From positions 1 to 25,384 of IMG/VR virus record IMGVR_UViG_3300007276_000273: a DNA stretch of 25,384 nt; one strand, written 5' to 3'. This document shows, piece after piece, positions 17,215 to 25,309 of the stretch (its first letter is position 1; every line of letters begins with the position of its first letter). Source of the stretch: a virus. The notes under the pieces were generated by a model. That model ran no database searches. It was given only the letters and a program-made list of their open reading frames with translations, and was not told the origin of the DNA. The translations under genes were made by a program, and so were the position numbers.

Positions 17215-17228
17215 CTAATAAATAAAAA

Positions 17229-17438
17229 ATGAAAAGAAGTGACGACTGGATTAGTGAACTACACTATAAAGAATTTATAAAACCAAAACTACTACCAACA
17301 GATTTCTATTGGGAGGGTGGTACGATGGTTCTAACTGAAGATTATCATAAACGAAGAGGGTATTGTTGTGGTAATGGATGTAGACACTGTCCCTACCAAC
17401 CTAAGAATCTACTAAACAATAAAGTTACCACACAATAA
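17229..17438 (+). CDS. DUF5522-like small Cys-rich protein (69 aa)
   Basis: This 69-residue protein ends in a core that matches my recollection of the DUF5522 family (also seen in a human orphan protein, C1orf53): DFYWEGGTMVLTEDYHKRRG followed by YCCGNGCRHCPY. Cysteines at 46, 47, 51 and 54 with a histidine at 53 could bind a metal ion. Function is unknown, and the family is mostly chromosomal in bacteria, notably Bacteroidota. The gene begins 14 bases after a terminator hairpin with an A-rich leader (aaataaaaa), and 32 bases before the gp25-like gene. It may be an acquired host gene with an auxiliary role. Any link to the neighbouring reductase is speculation. Confidence 0.78.
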   Translation: MKRSDDWISELHYKEFIKPKLLPTDFYWEGGTMVLTEDYHKRRGYCCGNGCRHCPYQPKNLLNNKVTTQ

Positions 17439-17445
17439 AGTAATA

Positions 17446-17465
17446 TTTGAAGTATTTATTATAAA
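17446..17465 (+). promoter_or_regulatory. Possible late-promoter-like element before the gp25-like gene
   Basis: TTTGAAGTATTTATTATAAA lies just upstream of the gp25-like start at 17471. A similarly ordered set, TTGAA / TATTTAT / TATAAA, occurs at 19824-19845 before the 1207-residue gene, and GTATTTATTA recurs at 13837-13846 before the helicase gene. Recurrence only at gene-block starts suggests a signal, but in an AT-rich genome this can arise by chance. Confidence 0.3.
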
Positions 17466-17470
17466 AAGAA

Positions 17471-17938
17471 ATGCCAACACAAAGATACGGTATAACGTTC
17501 CCATTTGTTGATAGTCCACAAGGATTCTTTCTAGGATTAAATACAGATACTGATAGTGAAGTGAGGTCAAACCTTATTCATCTTATAGTTACGCCTAAAG
17601 GTTCTAGGTATTTTTTACCAGATTTTGGTACTAATTTAAATAAATATGTTTTTGAGTTAATGGACACAACCACTAAAATATCTATTGAAAGGGAGATAAG
17701 AGAAGCGGTTAACAAATATATACCTAGTTTAACTATAAACAATGTAGAGGTTAAAACATTAGAAGACTTAAAAGCGGAAGAAAAACTTAATGAACAAAAT
17801 ACTGATTTATCTATGGATGATGGTAATATGAGTTTTGTTGGTGAAGCACAAAGAAATTATTCTATGAGGGTAAGAATTGATTACACAGCTGGAGATGGTG
17901 TGTTTGAAACTAAAGATTTTGTTATAATAGATTTATAA
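17471..17938 (+). CDS. 25: Baseplate wedge protein, T4 gp25-like
   Basis: The 155-residue protein has the gp25 core: an N-terminal extension, ESVRSNLIHLI-like helix (residues 30-40), then TPKGSRYFLPDFGTNLNKYVFE (key residues: G44, R46, P50, D51, F52, G53, L56, F61, E62), and EREIREAVNKYIPSLTINNVEV near residues 73-94. gp25 is a small, conserved wedge protein related to the sheath-interacting component of type VI secretion (TssE) and sits at the junction of wedge and sheath. T4 gp25 is 132 residues. The extra length here includes an acidic linker at about 97-123. The next gene starts one base after the stop, so the gp25-gp6 pair is coupled as in other contractile tails. Confidence 0.9.
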   Translation: MPTQRYGITFPFVDSPQGFFLGLNTDTDSEVRSNLIHLIVTPKGSRYFLPDFGTNLNKYVFELMDTTTKISIEREIREAVNKYIPSLTINNVEVKTLEDLKAEEKLNEQNTDLSMDDGNMSFVGEAQRNYSMRVRIDYTAGDGVFETKDFVIIDL

Positions 17939-17939
17939 A

Positions 17940-19778
17940 ATGGCAGACAAAAAAATAGCATATACAGAAAGAGATTTTTTAGGTGTTAGAAATGAATTAC
18001 TAAGGTTAACTAGTACCTATTACCCTGATTTAATTAAAAACGCAAACGATGCTTCAATATATTCAGTATTTTTAGACCTTAATGCTGCGGTATCAGATAA
18101 CTTAAATTTTCAGATTGACAGAACCTTTCAAGAGACAGTATTACAATATGCCCAGGAAAGAAGTTCTCTTTACAATATAGCAAAAACTTATGGTTTAAAA
18201 ATACCAGGAAATAGACCATCAGTTACAGTTTGTGACCTATCTATTATAGTACCAGTTTTAGGTGATAAAGAAGATTTTAAATACTTGGGTAAAATAAGAG
18301 CTGGTTCACAATTTAGAGGGGCTGGACAAGTATTTGAGTTAGTAGAAGACTGTGACTTTTCATCACAATATAACGCAGAGGGAGTACCAAACCAAACTAA
18401 AATACCAAATAGAGATTCTAACGGAATAACCCAAAACTATACAATTGTAAAAAGAGAAGTTATGGTTAATGGGATAACCAAAGTATTTAAAAAAGAAATT
18501 AATGATGCTGATAGTAAACCATTCTTTAAAATATTTTTACCAGAAAAAAATGTTATAGGGGTTACATCAGTAATACAAAAACCAGGACTAGGTTATCAAA
18601 CAATACCATCCAACAGTGAGTTTATATCTACATCAACCAATAAATGGTACGAAGTAGAAGCTTTAGCTCAGAACGAAGTATTTGTAATAGACCCATCAAT
18701 ACCAGCAGATATACCAGGAGTTAAAGTTGGTAAATACATAACCGTACCCCAAAGATTTATAACTGAATTTACACCAGAAGGATTTTTTCATTTAACATTT
18801 GGTAGTGGTAACCAAACATCACAAGATTTATTGGATAACTTTTCTTCTAAAGGGGTTAAACTAAATATGTCTAAATTTTTAAATAATATAGCTTTAGGTA
18901 ACACTGTTAACGCAAATACTACATTATTTATACAGTATAGAGTAGGTGGTGGTAAAGCAGCAAATATTGGTGCTGGAGCCATAAATAGTGTTGGTGTTAT
19001 AGATTTTGTTGTGGGTGGACCAAGTCAACAAATAAACCAAACAGTAATTAATAGTTTAACTGTTACAAATACTACAGCTGCAATTGGTGGTGCAAATCAA
19101 ATGACACCAGATGAAATAAGGAATTATATATCTTTTAATTTTGCAGCACAAAATAGAGGTGTTTCTATTAATGACTATGTTTCAAAATTAAGGACTATGC
19201 CTGCCACATTTGGGGCACCAGCAAAAGTGGGTGTCACAGAAATAGAAAACAAAGTTAATGTAAATGTACTTTCTTATACACCGGACGGTAAATTAACTTC
19301 CCTAGTTAGTGAAACACTTAAAAGTAACATAGCAAATTATTTGTCTAATTATAGAATGTTAAATGATTACGTAGTTGTTGGAGCTGCTAGAGTAATAGAT
19401 TTAGCTTTTTCTATTGACCTCATACTAGAAAAAAATGCAAACGAAGGGGAGATAGTAACTAACGTAATAACTAAAGTAAGTGAATATTTTGCTGTTGATA
19501 AAATGGAGTTAGGTGAAGATTTAGCTTTAGGTAGTCTAAGAGCATTTATAATGACACAACCAGGTGTACTTAATTTAACTGATATATTAGTTTTTAATAA
19601 AGTCGGTGGAAACTACTCACAATCAGTAACAACACAACCATATGTTAATGCTACCACAAAACAAATAGGACTACTAGATGATACCATATATGCTCAACCA
19701 AATGAGATACTACAAATTCGTTTTCCAAACCAAGATATCGCTATAAGGTACAAAAAACCAAGTAAACCGGTCCTTTAA
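17940..19778 (+). CDS. 6: Baseplate wedge protein, T4 gp6-like (baseplate J family)
   Basis: This 612-residue protein has the gp6 layout. The N-terminal region YTERDFLGVRNELLRLTSTY is followed by SIYSVFLDLNAAVSDNLNFQ (residues about 40-60), the conserved helical start. A long beta-rich middle follows, and the C-terminal VVGAARVIDLAFSIDLILEK to LGSLRAFIMTQPGVLNLTDI (about 475-545) matches the baseplate-J type C-terminal domain. T4 gp6 is 660 residues and forms the inner ring that links wedges. It directly follows the gp25-like gene, which is the standard order. No membrane segment or catalytic motif is present. Confidence 0.85.
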   Translation: MADKKIAYTERDFLGVRNELLRLTSTYYPDLIKNANDASIYSVFLDLNAAVSDNLNFQIDRTFQETVLQYAQERSSLYNIAKTYGLKIPGNRPSVTVCDLSIIVPVLGDKEDFKYLGKIRAGSQFRGAGQVFELVEDCDFSSQYNAEGVPNQTKIPNRDSNGITQNYTIVKREVMVNGITKVFKKEINDADSKPFFKIFLPEKNVIGVTSVIQKPGLGYQTIPSNSEFISTSTNKWYEVEALAQNEVFVIDPSIPADIPGVKVGKYITVPQRFITEFTPEGFFHLTFGSGNQTSQDLLDNFSSKGVKLNMSKFLNNIALGNTVNANTTLFIQYRVGGGKAANIGAGAINSVGVIDFVVGGPSQQINQTVINSLTVTNTTAAIGGANQMTPDEIRNYISFNFAAQNRGVSINDYVSKLRTMPATFGAPAKVGVTEIENKVNVNVLSYTPDGKLTSLVSETLKSNIANYLSNYRMLNDYVVVGAARVIDLAFSIDLILEKNANEGEIVTNVITKVSEYFAVDKMELGEDLALGSLRAFIMTQPGVLNLTDILVFNKVGGNYSQSVTTQPYVNATTKQIGLLDDTIYAQPNEILQIRFPNQDIAIRYKKPSKPVL

Positions 19779-19823
19779 TAATCTTTACTATAACCGCATT
19801 TTGTTTACTTTTAGTTTTGGTGG

Positions 19824-19858
19824 TTGAAACTATTTATCTTATAAACACACCATAAATA
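19824..19858 (+). promoter_or_regulatory. Possible late-promoter region before the 1207-aa gene
   Basis: The 117-base gap between the gp6-like gene and the next start holds TTGAAACTATTTATCTTATAAA (positions 19824-19845; key parts TTGAA, TATTTAT, TATAAA) and CATAAATA at 19851-19858, a seven-of-eight match to the T4 late-promoter core TATAAATA. A separate TAGTTTTG at 19812-19819 fits the Bacteroidota -7 consensus TAnnTTTG but lacks a clear -33 box. The gap is the second largest in the window, which supports a regulatory role. Which element is active cannot be decided. Confidence 0.35.
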
Positions 19859-19895
19859 CAATAAATTATTTTATGGAGTTATAATAGTATAAATT

Positions 19896-22800
19896 ATGGG
19901 TAAATCATTTAGAGTAAGGACGGATGTTAGACGTGGTGGGGCAAAAGACAAAAATGTAACTTTTGAACTAAAACAAAATTTCGATTTATTAGAAATTTTA
20001 AGTCTTTCGTTAACACAACAAGAGGTCTACACACGTATGTGTGCTGATTTTGGTGTTGTGATAGGTAGGGTAATCACCAACGGAGGATTCGGGATACCAA
20101 ACGCAAAAGTTTCTATATTCGTACCACTAAGTGAGGAAGATGAAGGAAATCAAGTAATAAAACAACTTTATCCATTTAAGGAACCATTTGACACAACAGA
20201 GGATGGTAAAAGATATAACCTTCTTAGTAGTGAACCAAACTTCGACTGTCACGTAACAGTAGGGAGTTTTCCAACACTAAATGACGTTTTAAATAAACAA
20301 GACGTTAAATATGTTTATGACAAATATTACAAATACACAGTAAAGACTAACGAATCTGGTGATTTTATGATATATGGTGTACCAGTAGGTGACCATACTA
20401 TTATAATGGATGTTGATGTTAGTGATATTGGGTGTTTTTCTTTATTACCAGAAGATTTTAAGATAAAAGGGTTTGCGGATTCCGACTTCGATGGTGCAAA
20501 ATTTAAAGATGACCAAGTAATAAACAGTTTACCCCAAGTACTAAACCAACAAAAATCGATAGATGTTCGACCTTTTTGGGGTGATGAAGAATTTTGTAGA
20601 GCCGCTATTACTAGAGTTGATTTTGATTTATCCGTAACCGGATTTAAATTAGAACCAAACGCAGTCTTTATGGGTAGTACAGCTAGTGATACAGATAAGG
20701 ATTCTGTTAATAGAAATTGTAGGCCTAAAGCAGCGATGGGTGAACTATGTAGTTTAATATCCAAACCAGGAATTATAGATTGTGTTAGGTATACACCATT
20801 TTTCAAAGACGACCCAAACGCTTATCCAGCATATACCCTTGGAGGCTGGGGTGCACCGATAGGTGGAGAAGTACCTATACTTGAAAGATATTACCTACCA
20901 AATGGTGGTAGAGTAATAGACGATAGTGGTTCATTCTTAGTTCACATGCCAATGAATATGGATTACATGGTAACTAATGAATTTGGCGACATGGTATTAT
21001 CAGATGACCCAACTATAGGAGTACCAACTAGAACACGAGTTAGATTTAGAATAAGACCAGAACAGGCAACAGGGAGTGCAAGACAAAGAAGAATTGGTAG
21101 TTACCTAGTACCCAACATTAGAGAGTATTATGACCCTTGGCCTCCAGCTAATGTTGATGGTGACTGGCCTGGAATAGACCCTACCTCATACACTTTTTCT
21201 GTGGAATATAGTGACTATAATCCTTGGGCACAAAGAAATATGATGCCTGCAGCGAAAGACGTATTCTATGATATGACTTTTAATAGGGTATACACCTATT
21301 CACAATTTCACGACCACATTAAACATGGTGGTAGGAGACAATTTGTAGGTATAAAAAATATATTACCAGAATCAGACCAACAATGTGCTACAACAGCAAT
21401 GTTTTTTCCAATAAACAGTGCGGTTAGAGCTCCTAGTTTAATGGTATTTCTATGGATGTTCCTAATAGATTTTTTAGGTATGATTTATATGTTCCTAACT
21501 CTGCTAGTGTCGACACTTGCTTTAGTTTTAGGTATAATTTTAGGTATAGTTTTGGTGATAGTTTATTTTATATGTGTAATGTGGTGTTTCATATACGACA
21601 TTTATATTGGTATTTGGGGGTTTACCATATTAGATATGTCGGATATAATTCCTGCTCCACCTGACGATTGTGGGGTTATTTGTATTTTTTCTTCTGACTG
21701 CTTCGGATGTGGAGCTGCTTGTAAGTATTTTGGTTTAAGGACTGGATTTGTTTTATTTACGTTAAGACAAACAAAATATCCAGAATGTGAAAAGTGTATG
21801 TGTAGAACTATGGGTGACCCAAACACAGAAGATTCTTTAAACTTTCTTGCGTCACAATTTATTTGCCCAGGAGACTTGCCAGATGGGGCCCTGCAAAATT
21901 ATGCACCCCAACCCTGTCCTGTGGGTGATGCCGACCCAGACCCTAATAGTGGGCCTACTTGGGCTCACGATTGCTGTCAAGTACCAGAAGAAACAAGAGT
22001 GTGTTGTCCTGACCATTATGGATTTAATTCAGCTGACCCTAACGACCCACAAACAAGTGGAACTACACGGGATGGAATTGCTGGTGGTGGGTGTTACGTT
22101 AAAATAATATGTTTTAACCCTGGATGCCTACCATTCAACTACAACCTTAGAGTTTTAATTGAGTGGACTAGAAGAGAAAAAATATCACAAGCTTTATGTA
22201 ACGGTGTTATGAATTATTTCTGGGAAAATAGTTGGGTAAGTGGATTCCTATATCAGTTCCAGTTTAGAGCAAAATTAGAATATGACCAAGTTAATGATAC
22301 CTATGCTAGTTCAGGAACTAAATATTGTAAAAAATTAGTATACCTTCACCCCACTGAACATACTTTTTATTATAGGTCTACACCGTTTAAAGTTACAGAG
22401 ATAGGCCCATTAGATGGTAGTTTTATTGGTGATGATGATGGTGTTTACAATCCTTGGTGGGCTTTTGCTGGTAGTAGTGGTAGTAACCATGCAACTGGTG
22501 ACCAAGCTAGACACATACTATTTCCAACAACACTAGTCGATATGGGGTCAAGAAACCAATGTATACAACAAATATGTCTAGACCCAAAATACGCTAACGA
22601 ATGTTCAGTTACAGACCAAATAGGTAGTACAACATTCCAAGACATTACGGAACTTGTTTCAGATGCATACAATCTTAAAATGCAACAACCTGAAGCCTCG
22701 TTATCAACCTTTTTCCCACGACCAGAATTTGAAATAGGTGGTGATGTTGCACAAGCACTAATGCAAAACTGTATGTTAGGTGTTGAGGGTTACGAAGCAA

Positions 22801-23519
22801 ATATGGGTACAACAGCTTGTGACTGTGATTATGACACACAAATGTCTACACCCCCAGCAGACCAACCACCAAATAGTGGTTTAACATACCCATCACCTAA
22901 TTTTACCGGTGGAACATACATACAACACGCTCTTAACGTAAATGACATAAATAATGACGCTACATTTACACATACCCTTTTATGGGAACCTTTATTATTT
23001 ACTACGTCCACCCAAACTATTATGAGTGGACCAGATTTAATAGATTGTGTCACAATGGAATTATCCGCATCTAGTCAAAACGTACCATTTTATCCATGGC
23101 ATTTAGCTGCGGCAGGAGCTGCCACACTTGGTGGTCAACCAATTGGTGGTTATGGGAATGTTTGGAATGATTGGTTAGGTACCGTAGGTGAATATAGATA
23201 TGCTTTTGGTATACCTGGTCCAGCAATGTCGATATTACCAGCAATTGAGTACGCAACGGCTGAAGGAGCAGTACTACACCCAACCAATAGTCCCTCACCA
23301 CTAATATTCGACGGTAATTTCCAACACTATATGGGTAACCCACCCTTTTCATACCCACAAAATAATTATCCAGTAATGAATGGTGTTGTACCAGCTAGTG
23401 ACTCTTATGTGTTTTCACAACCACTATTTTATTATTTTGGTTTAAGACCAGGCGCAACATCATTTAACACATTTGTTAGAAAATATATAGATGAAGAATT
23501 AGCTGATACTGTAATATAA
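19896..23519 (+). CDS. Giant baseplate-position protein with membrane-type core and Cys-rich region (gp7 position)
   Basis: The 1207-residue product starts with a beta-sandwich resembling carboxypeptidase-regulatory-type domains, split by an insertion: GRVITNGGFGIPNAKVSIFV (about residues 57-76) and NESGDFMIYGVPVGDHTIIM (about 152-171). Residues about 515-576 are almost wholly hydrophobic (for example LLVSTLALVLGIILGIVLVI) and could form two or three membrane helices. A Cys-rich region follows (residues 592-745, about 17 cysteines, with CFGCGAAC, CEKCMC, HDCC and RVCCP), then a Gly/Pro/Asn-rich virion-like C-terminal part. No enzyme motif is seen. Order (gp25, gp6, then this) puts it where T4 has gp7 (1032 residues), but no sequence similarity to gp7 is evident. 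It ends in TAATG, sharing one base with the next start. Confidence 0.75.
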   Translation: MGKSFRVRTDVRRGGAKDKNVTFELKQNFDLLEILSLSLTQQEVYTRMCADFGVVIGRVITNGGFGIPNAKVSIFVPLSEEDEGNQVIKQLYPFKEPFDTTEDGKRYNLLSSEPNFDCHVTVGSFPTLNDVLNKQDVKYVYDKYYKYTVKTNESGDFMIYGVPVGDHTIIMDVDVSDIGCFSLLPEDFKIKGFADSDFDGAKFKDDQVINSLPQVLNQQKSIDVRPFWGDEEFCRAAITRVDFDLSVTGFKLEPNAVFMGSTASDTDKDSVNRNCRPKAAMGELCSLISKPGIIDCVRYTPFFKDDPNAYPAYTLGGWGAPIGGEVPILERYYLPNGGRVIDDSGSFLVHMPMNMDYMVTNEFGDMVLSDDPTIGVPTRTRVRFRIRPEQATGSARQRRIGSYLVPNIREYYDPWPPANVDGDWPGIDPTSYTFSVEYSDYNPWAQRNMMPAAKDVFYDMTFNRVYTYSQFHDHIKHGGRRQFVGIKNILPESDQQCATTAMFFPINSAVRAPSLMVFLWMFLIDFLGMIYMFLTLLVSTLALVLGIILGIVLVIVYFICVMWCFIYDIYIGIWGFTILDMSDIIPAPPDDCGVICIFSSDCFGCGAACKYFGLRTGFVLFTLRQTKYPECEKCMCRTMGDPNTEDSLNFLASQFICPGDLPDGALQNYAPQPCPVGDADPDPNSGPTWAHDCCQVPEETRVCCPDHYGFNSADPNDPQTSGTTRDGIAGGGCYVKIICFNPGCLPFNYNLRVLIEWTRREKISQALCNGVMNYFWENSWVSGFLYQFQFRAKLEYDQVNDTYASSGTKYCKKLVYLHPTEHTFYYRSTPFKVTEIGPLDGSFIGDDDGVYNPWWAFAGSSGSNHATGDQARHILFPTTLVDMGSRNQCIQQICLDPKYANECSVTDQIGSTTFQDITELVSDAYNLKMQQPEASLSTFFPRPEFEIGGDVAQALMQNCMLGVEGYEANMGTTACDCDYDTQMSTPPADQPPNSGLTYPSPNFTGGTYIQHALNVNDINNDATFTHTLLWEPLLFTTSTQTIMSGPDLIDCVTMELSASSQNVPFYPWHLAAAGAATLGGQPIGGYGNVWNDWLGTVGEYRYAFGIPGPAMSILPAIEYATAEGAVLHPTNSPSPLIFDGNFQHYMGNPPFSYPQNNYPVMNGVVPASDSYVFSQPLFYYFGLRPGATSFNTFVRKYIDEELADTVI

Positions 23520-25309
23520 TGGCTGACGACAAAAATATAAGAATAGTACGTGGGGAGTCTAAATTTGCAGGCTCACCTAATAGAGAACTAAAATTACAAC
23601 CTTATTTAGATGCAACAAATAGACAACTAAATGAAGGTGATAGAAACTTAGTATTAAATCTTAGAGACCAATTTGATTTTGAACGGTCATACTCAACCAT
23701 ATATAGACTATATGGTAAAATAGATGTTTTATATAACAACATTATAAGTGGGACAACACAAGACACTGATTTTATGGGGTCAATGTACTTTATACCAGAT
23801 TATATTGGTTGTCCACAAACCCTAGGTGTTCCACCATCAAACTGTTCCGGACTACCCCCAGCAGACACATTTTCATTTATACCACCAAAAAGATATGGTA
23901 TAACTTCAAGTCACGCGGGCTGGGAACCCCTACTCGCATATCAAGATAATTGGGTACAATATATATCTTATATCCATGACGCGGATACACAACAAAATAT
24001 GGAGTATTATACTGATTACACAACTTCCTCTGGTATGCAATTCGTTGCTGGAGATGGAATACCTTTTACAGTTAACATAACTATAACTGATGGTAAGGAA
24101 GTGATGCAAATAATTACACCTGTAAAACACAATGTACAACCAGGAGAATACATAGAATTCCAATCAGGGGCAACTACATTCGGAAGTAACCCACCTAATT
24201 TAGTGGTAGACGTACCTATAGCTGTAACTTTCCCAAGTCCATCTGGACCACAAACAATATTTAAAGTAGATTATTTAGGTAATGGGTTGGAAAATTCAGA
24301 ACACTACGTAATTAATGTTACAACATTGGGGTTAGACGCTGCTTCTATACCGACAAAACCCGTAGGTACATTAAAAAGAATACTTAACCCAGACAATATG
24401 TTAGAAACAAAATCTGAATACTATTGTCAAATACACAAACTAATAACCAATCCAACTGATTTTACATTTGATAGAACAGCTTTTGAAAGGGGTATCTATA
24501 ATAAAAAAGGTAGGGTGTTTCCCGCAAAAAGAACCCCAAATTACTTAACAAAAACTGTAATAAATCAAGAATACAATTCGTATTTGTGGAACTCAAATAT
24601 AAATATAAATAGTGGTGATTATTATGACCATCTAAATAGACCTTTAACCGATTTTTATTTAACAATTTTAACCACAAATAGAAACTTAATTTGGGATTGG
24701 GATGCTGGTGGTAATTCTAGTCCAGCTGGATATGGTTGGGGTTGGAACTTTAAAAAAAATGGTGTGGTAGACCCATTTGTAGATAACGCAACCAACCCAG
24801 TTAATCTAACTCAAAGTGGTAACTTAGGTGTCACACCATTACCATTAAGTGGGTCAACTTTTAGGGGTGCATTTGCTGAATACAACCCTTTTGAATTAAA
24901 AGAAACAATAATTTCACAAATAGGACATTCATTAAAGTTTAATGTAAATACTATGTATAAGGTTGGTGGTGCTCAATATGACCATGTCGATTCTATATTT
25001 AAGTACAACCCACATCACAGAATACCTATAAGAAAATTATCTAATTATATAAGTTATAATGATAGTCTGTTTACATCCCCCCAGTATGCTGTTTATTCTT
25101 TATCAGAGGAAACATTTAGGTGGAGAGAAATTTTACCGGTAGAAGTTTATGAAGATGGGGTTAATGGCGTTAGTTATCCCTATCTAAATGATGCACACTA
25201 CCCCTATTATAATTTAGAGTTTAAAATAGAGGCAGTAGGACCGGCATTACTAGCACTTACCTCCGAAACATTAACTATACTAACTGAATACACAGATGGC
25301 TGTCAATAG
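23519..25309 (+). CDS. Unknown structural protein at the gp8 position (596 aa)
   Basis: The 596-residue product starts on the last base of the previous stop codon (TAATG), so the two are translationally coupled. It opens with a basic, disordered-looking MADDKNIRIVRGESKFAGSP, then a helical NRQLNEGDRNLVLNLRDQFD stretch. The rest is beta-like and rich in Asn, Tyr, Pro and Gly. There is no membrane helix, signal peptide or catalytic motif. Following gp25- and gp6-like genes and the gp7-position gene, it occupies the place of T4 gp8 (334 residues) but is nearly twice as long and shows no clear similarity. A baseplate wedge or peripheral structural role is inferred from position only. Confidence 0.6.
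   Translation: MADDKNIRIVRGESKFAGSPNRELKLQPYLDATNRQLNEGDRNLVLNLRDQFDFERSYSTIYRLYGKIDVLYNNIISGTTQDTDFMGSMYFIPDYIGCPQTLGVPPSNCSGLPPADTFSFIPPKRYGITSSHAGWEPLLAYQDNWVQYISYIHDADTQQNMEYYTDYTTSSGMQFVAGDGIPFTVNITITDGKEVMQIITPVKHNVQPGEYIEFQSGATTFGSNPPNLVVDVPIAVTFPSPSGPQTIFKVDYLGNGLENSEHYVINVTTLGLDAASIPTKPVGTLKRILNPDNMLETKSEYYCQIHKLITNPTDFTFDRTAFERGIYNKKGRVFPAKRTPNYLTKTVINQEYNSYLWNSNININSGDYYDHLNRPLTDFYLTILTTNRNLIWDWDAGGNSSPAGYGWGWNFKKNGVVDPFVDNATNPVNLTQSGNLGVTPLPLSGSTFRGAFAEYNPFELKETIISQIGHSLKFNVNTMYKVGGAQYDHVDSIFKYNPHHRIPIRKLSNYISYNDSLFTSPQYAVYSLSEETFRWREILPVEVYEDGVNGVSYPYLNDAHYPYYNLEFKIEAVGPALLALTSETLTILTEYTDGCQ

Noticed and set aside
19849-19878. A 7-bp inverted repeat (CCATAAA / TTTATGG) in the gap after the gp6-like gene
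   Set aside because: The stem is short, AT-rich and has a loop of about 15 bases and no T-tract, so it is not convincing as a terminator.
19873-19884. A 3-codon upstream ORF (ATG GAG TTA TAA) before the 1207-residue gene
   Set aside because: Too short to support as a leader peptide, with no codon bias, pairing partner or attenuator structure nearby.
21441-21623. The hydrophobic block of the 1207-residue protein as a frameshift artefact
   Set aside because: The frame is open on both sides with matching composition, and the 70-codon overlapping ORF in another frame (21452-21664) looks like a shadow with unnatural composition. Two compensating errors would be needed.
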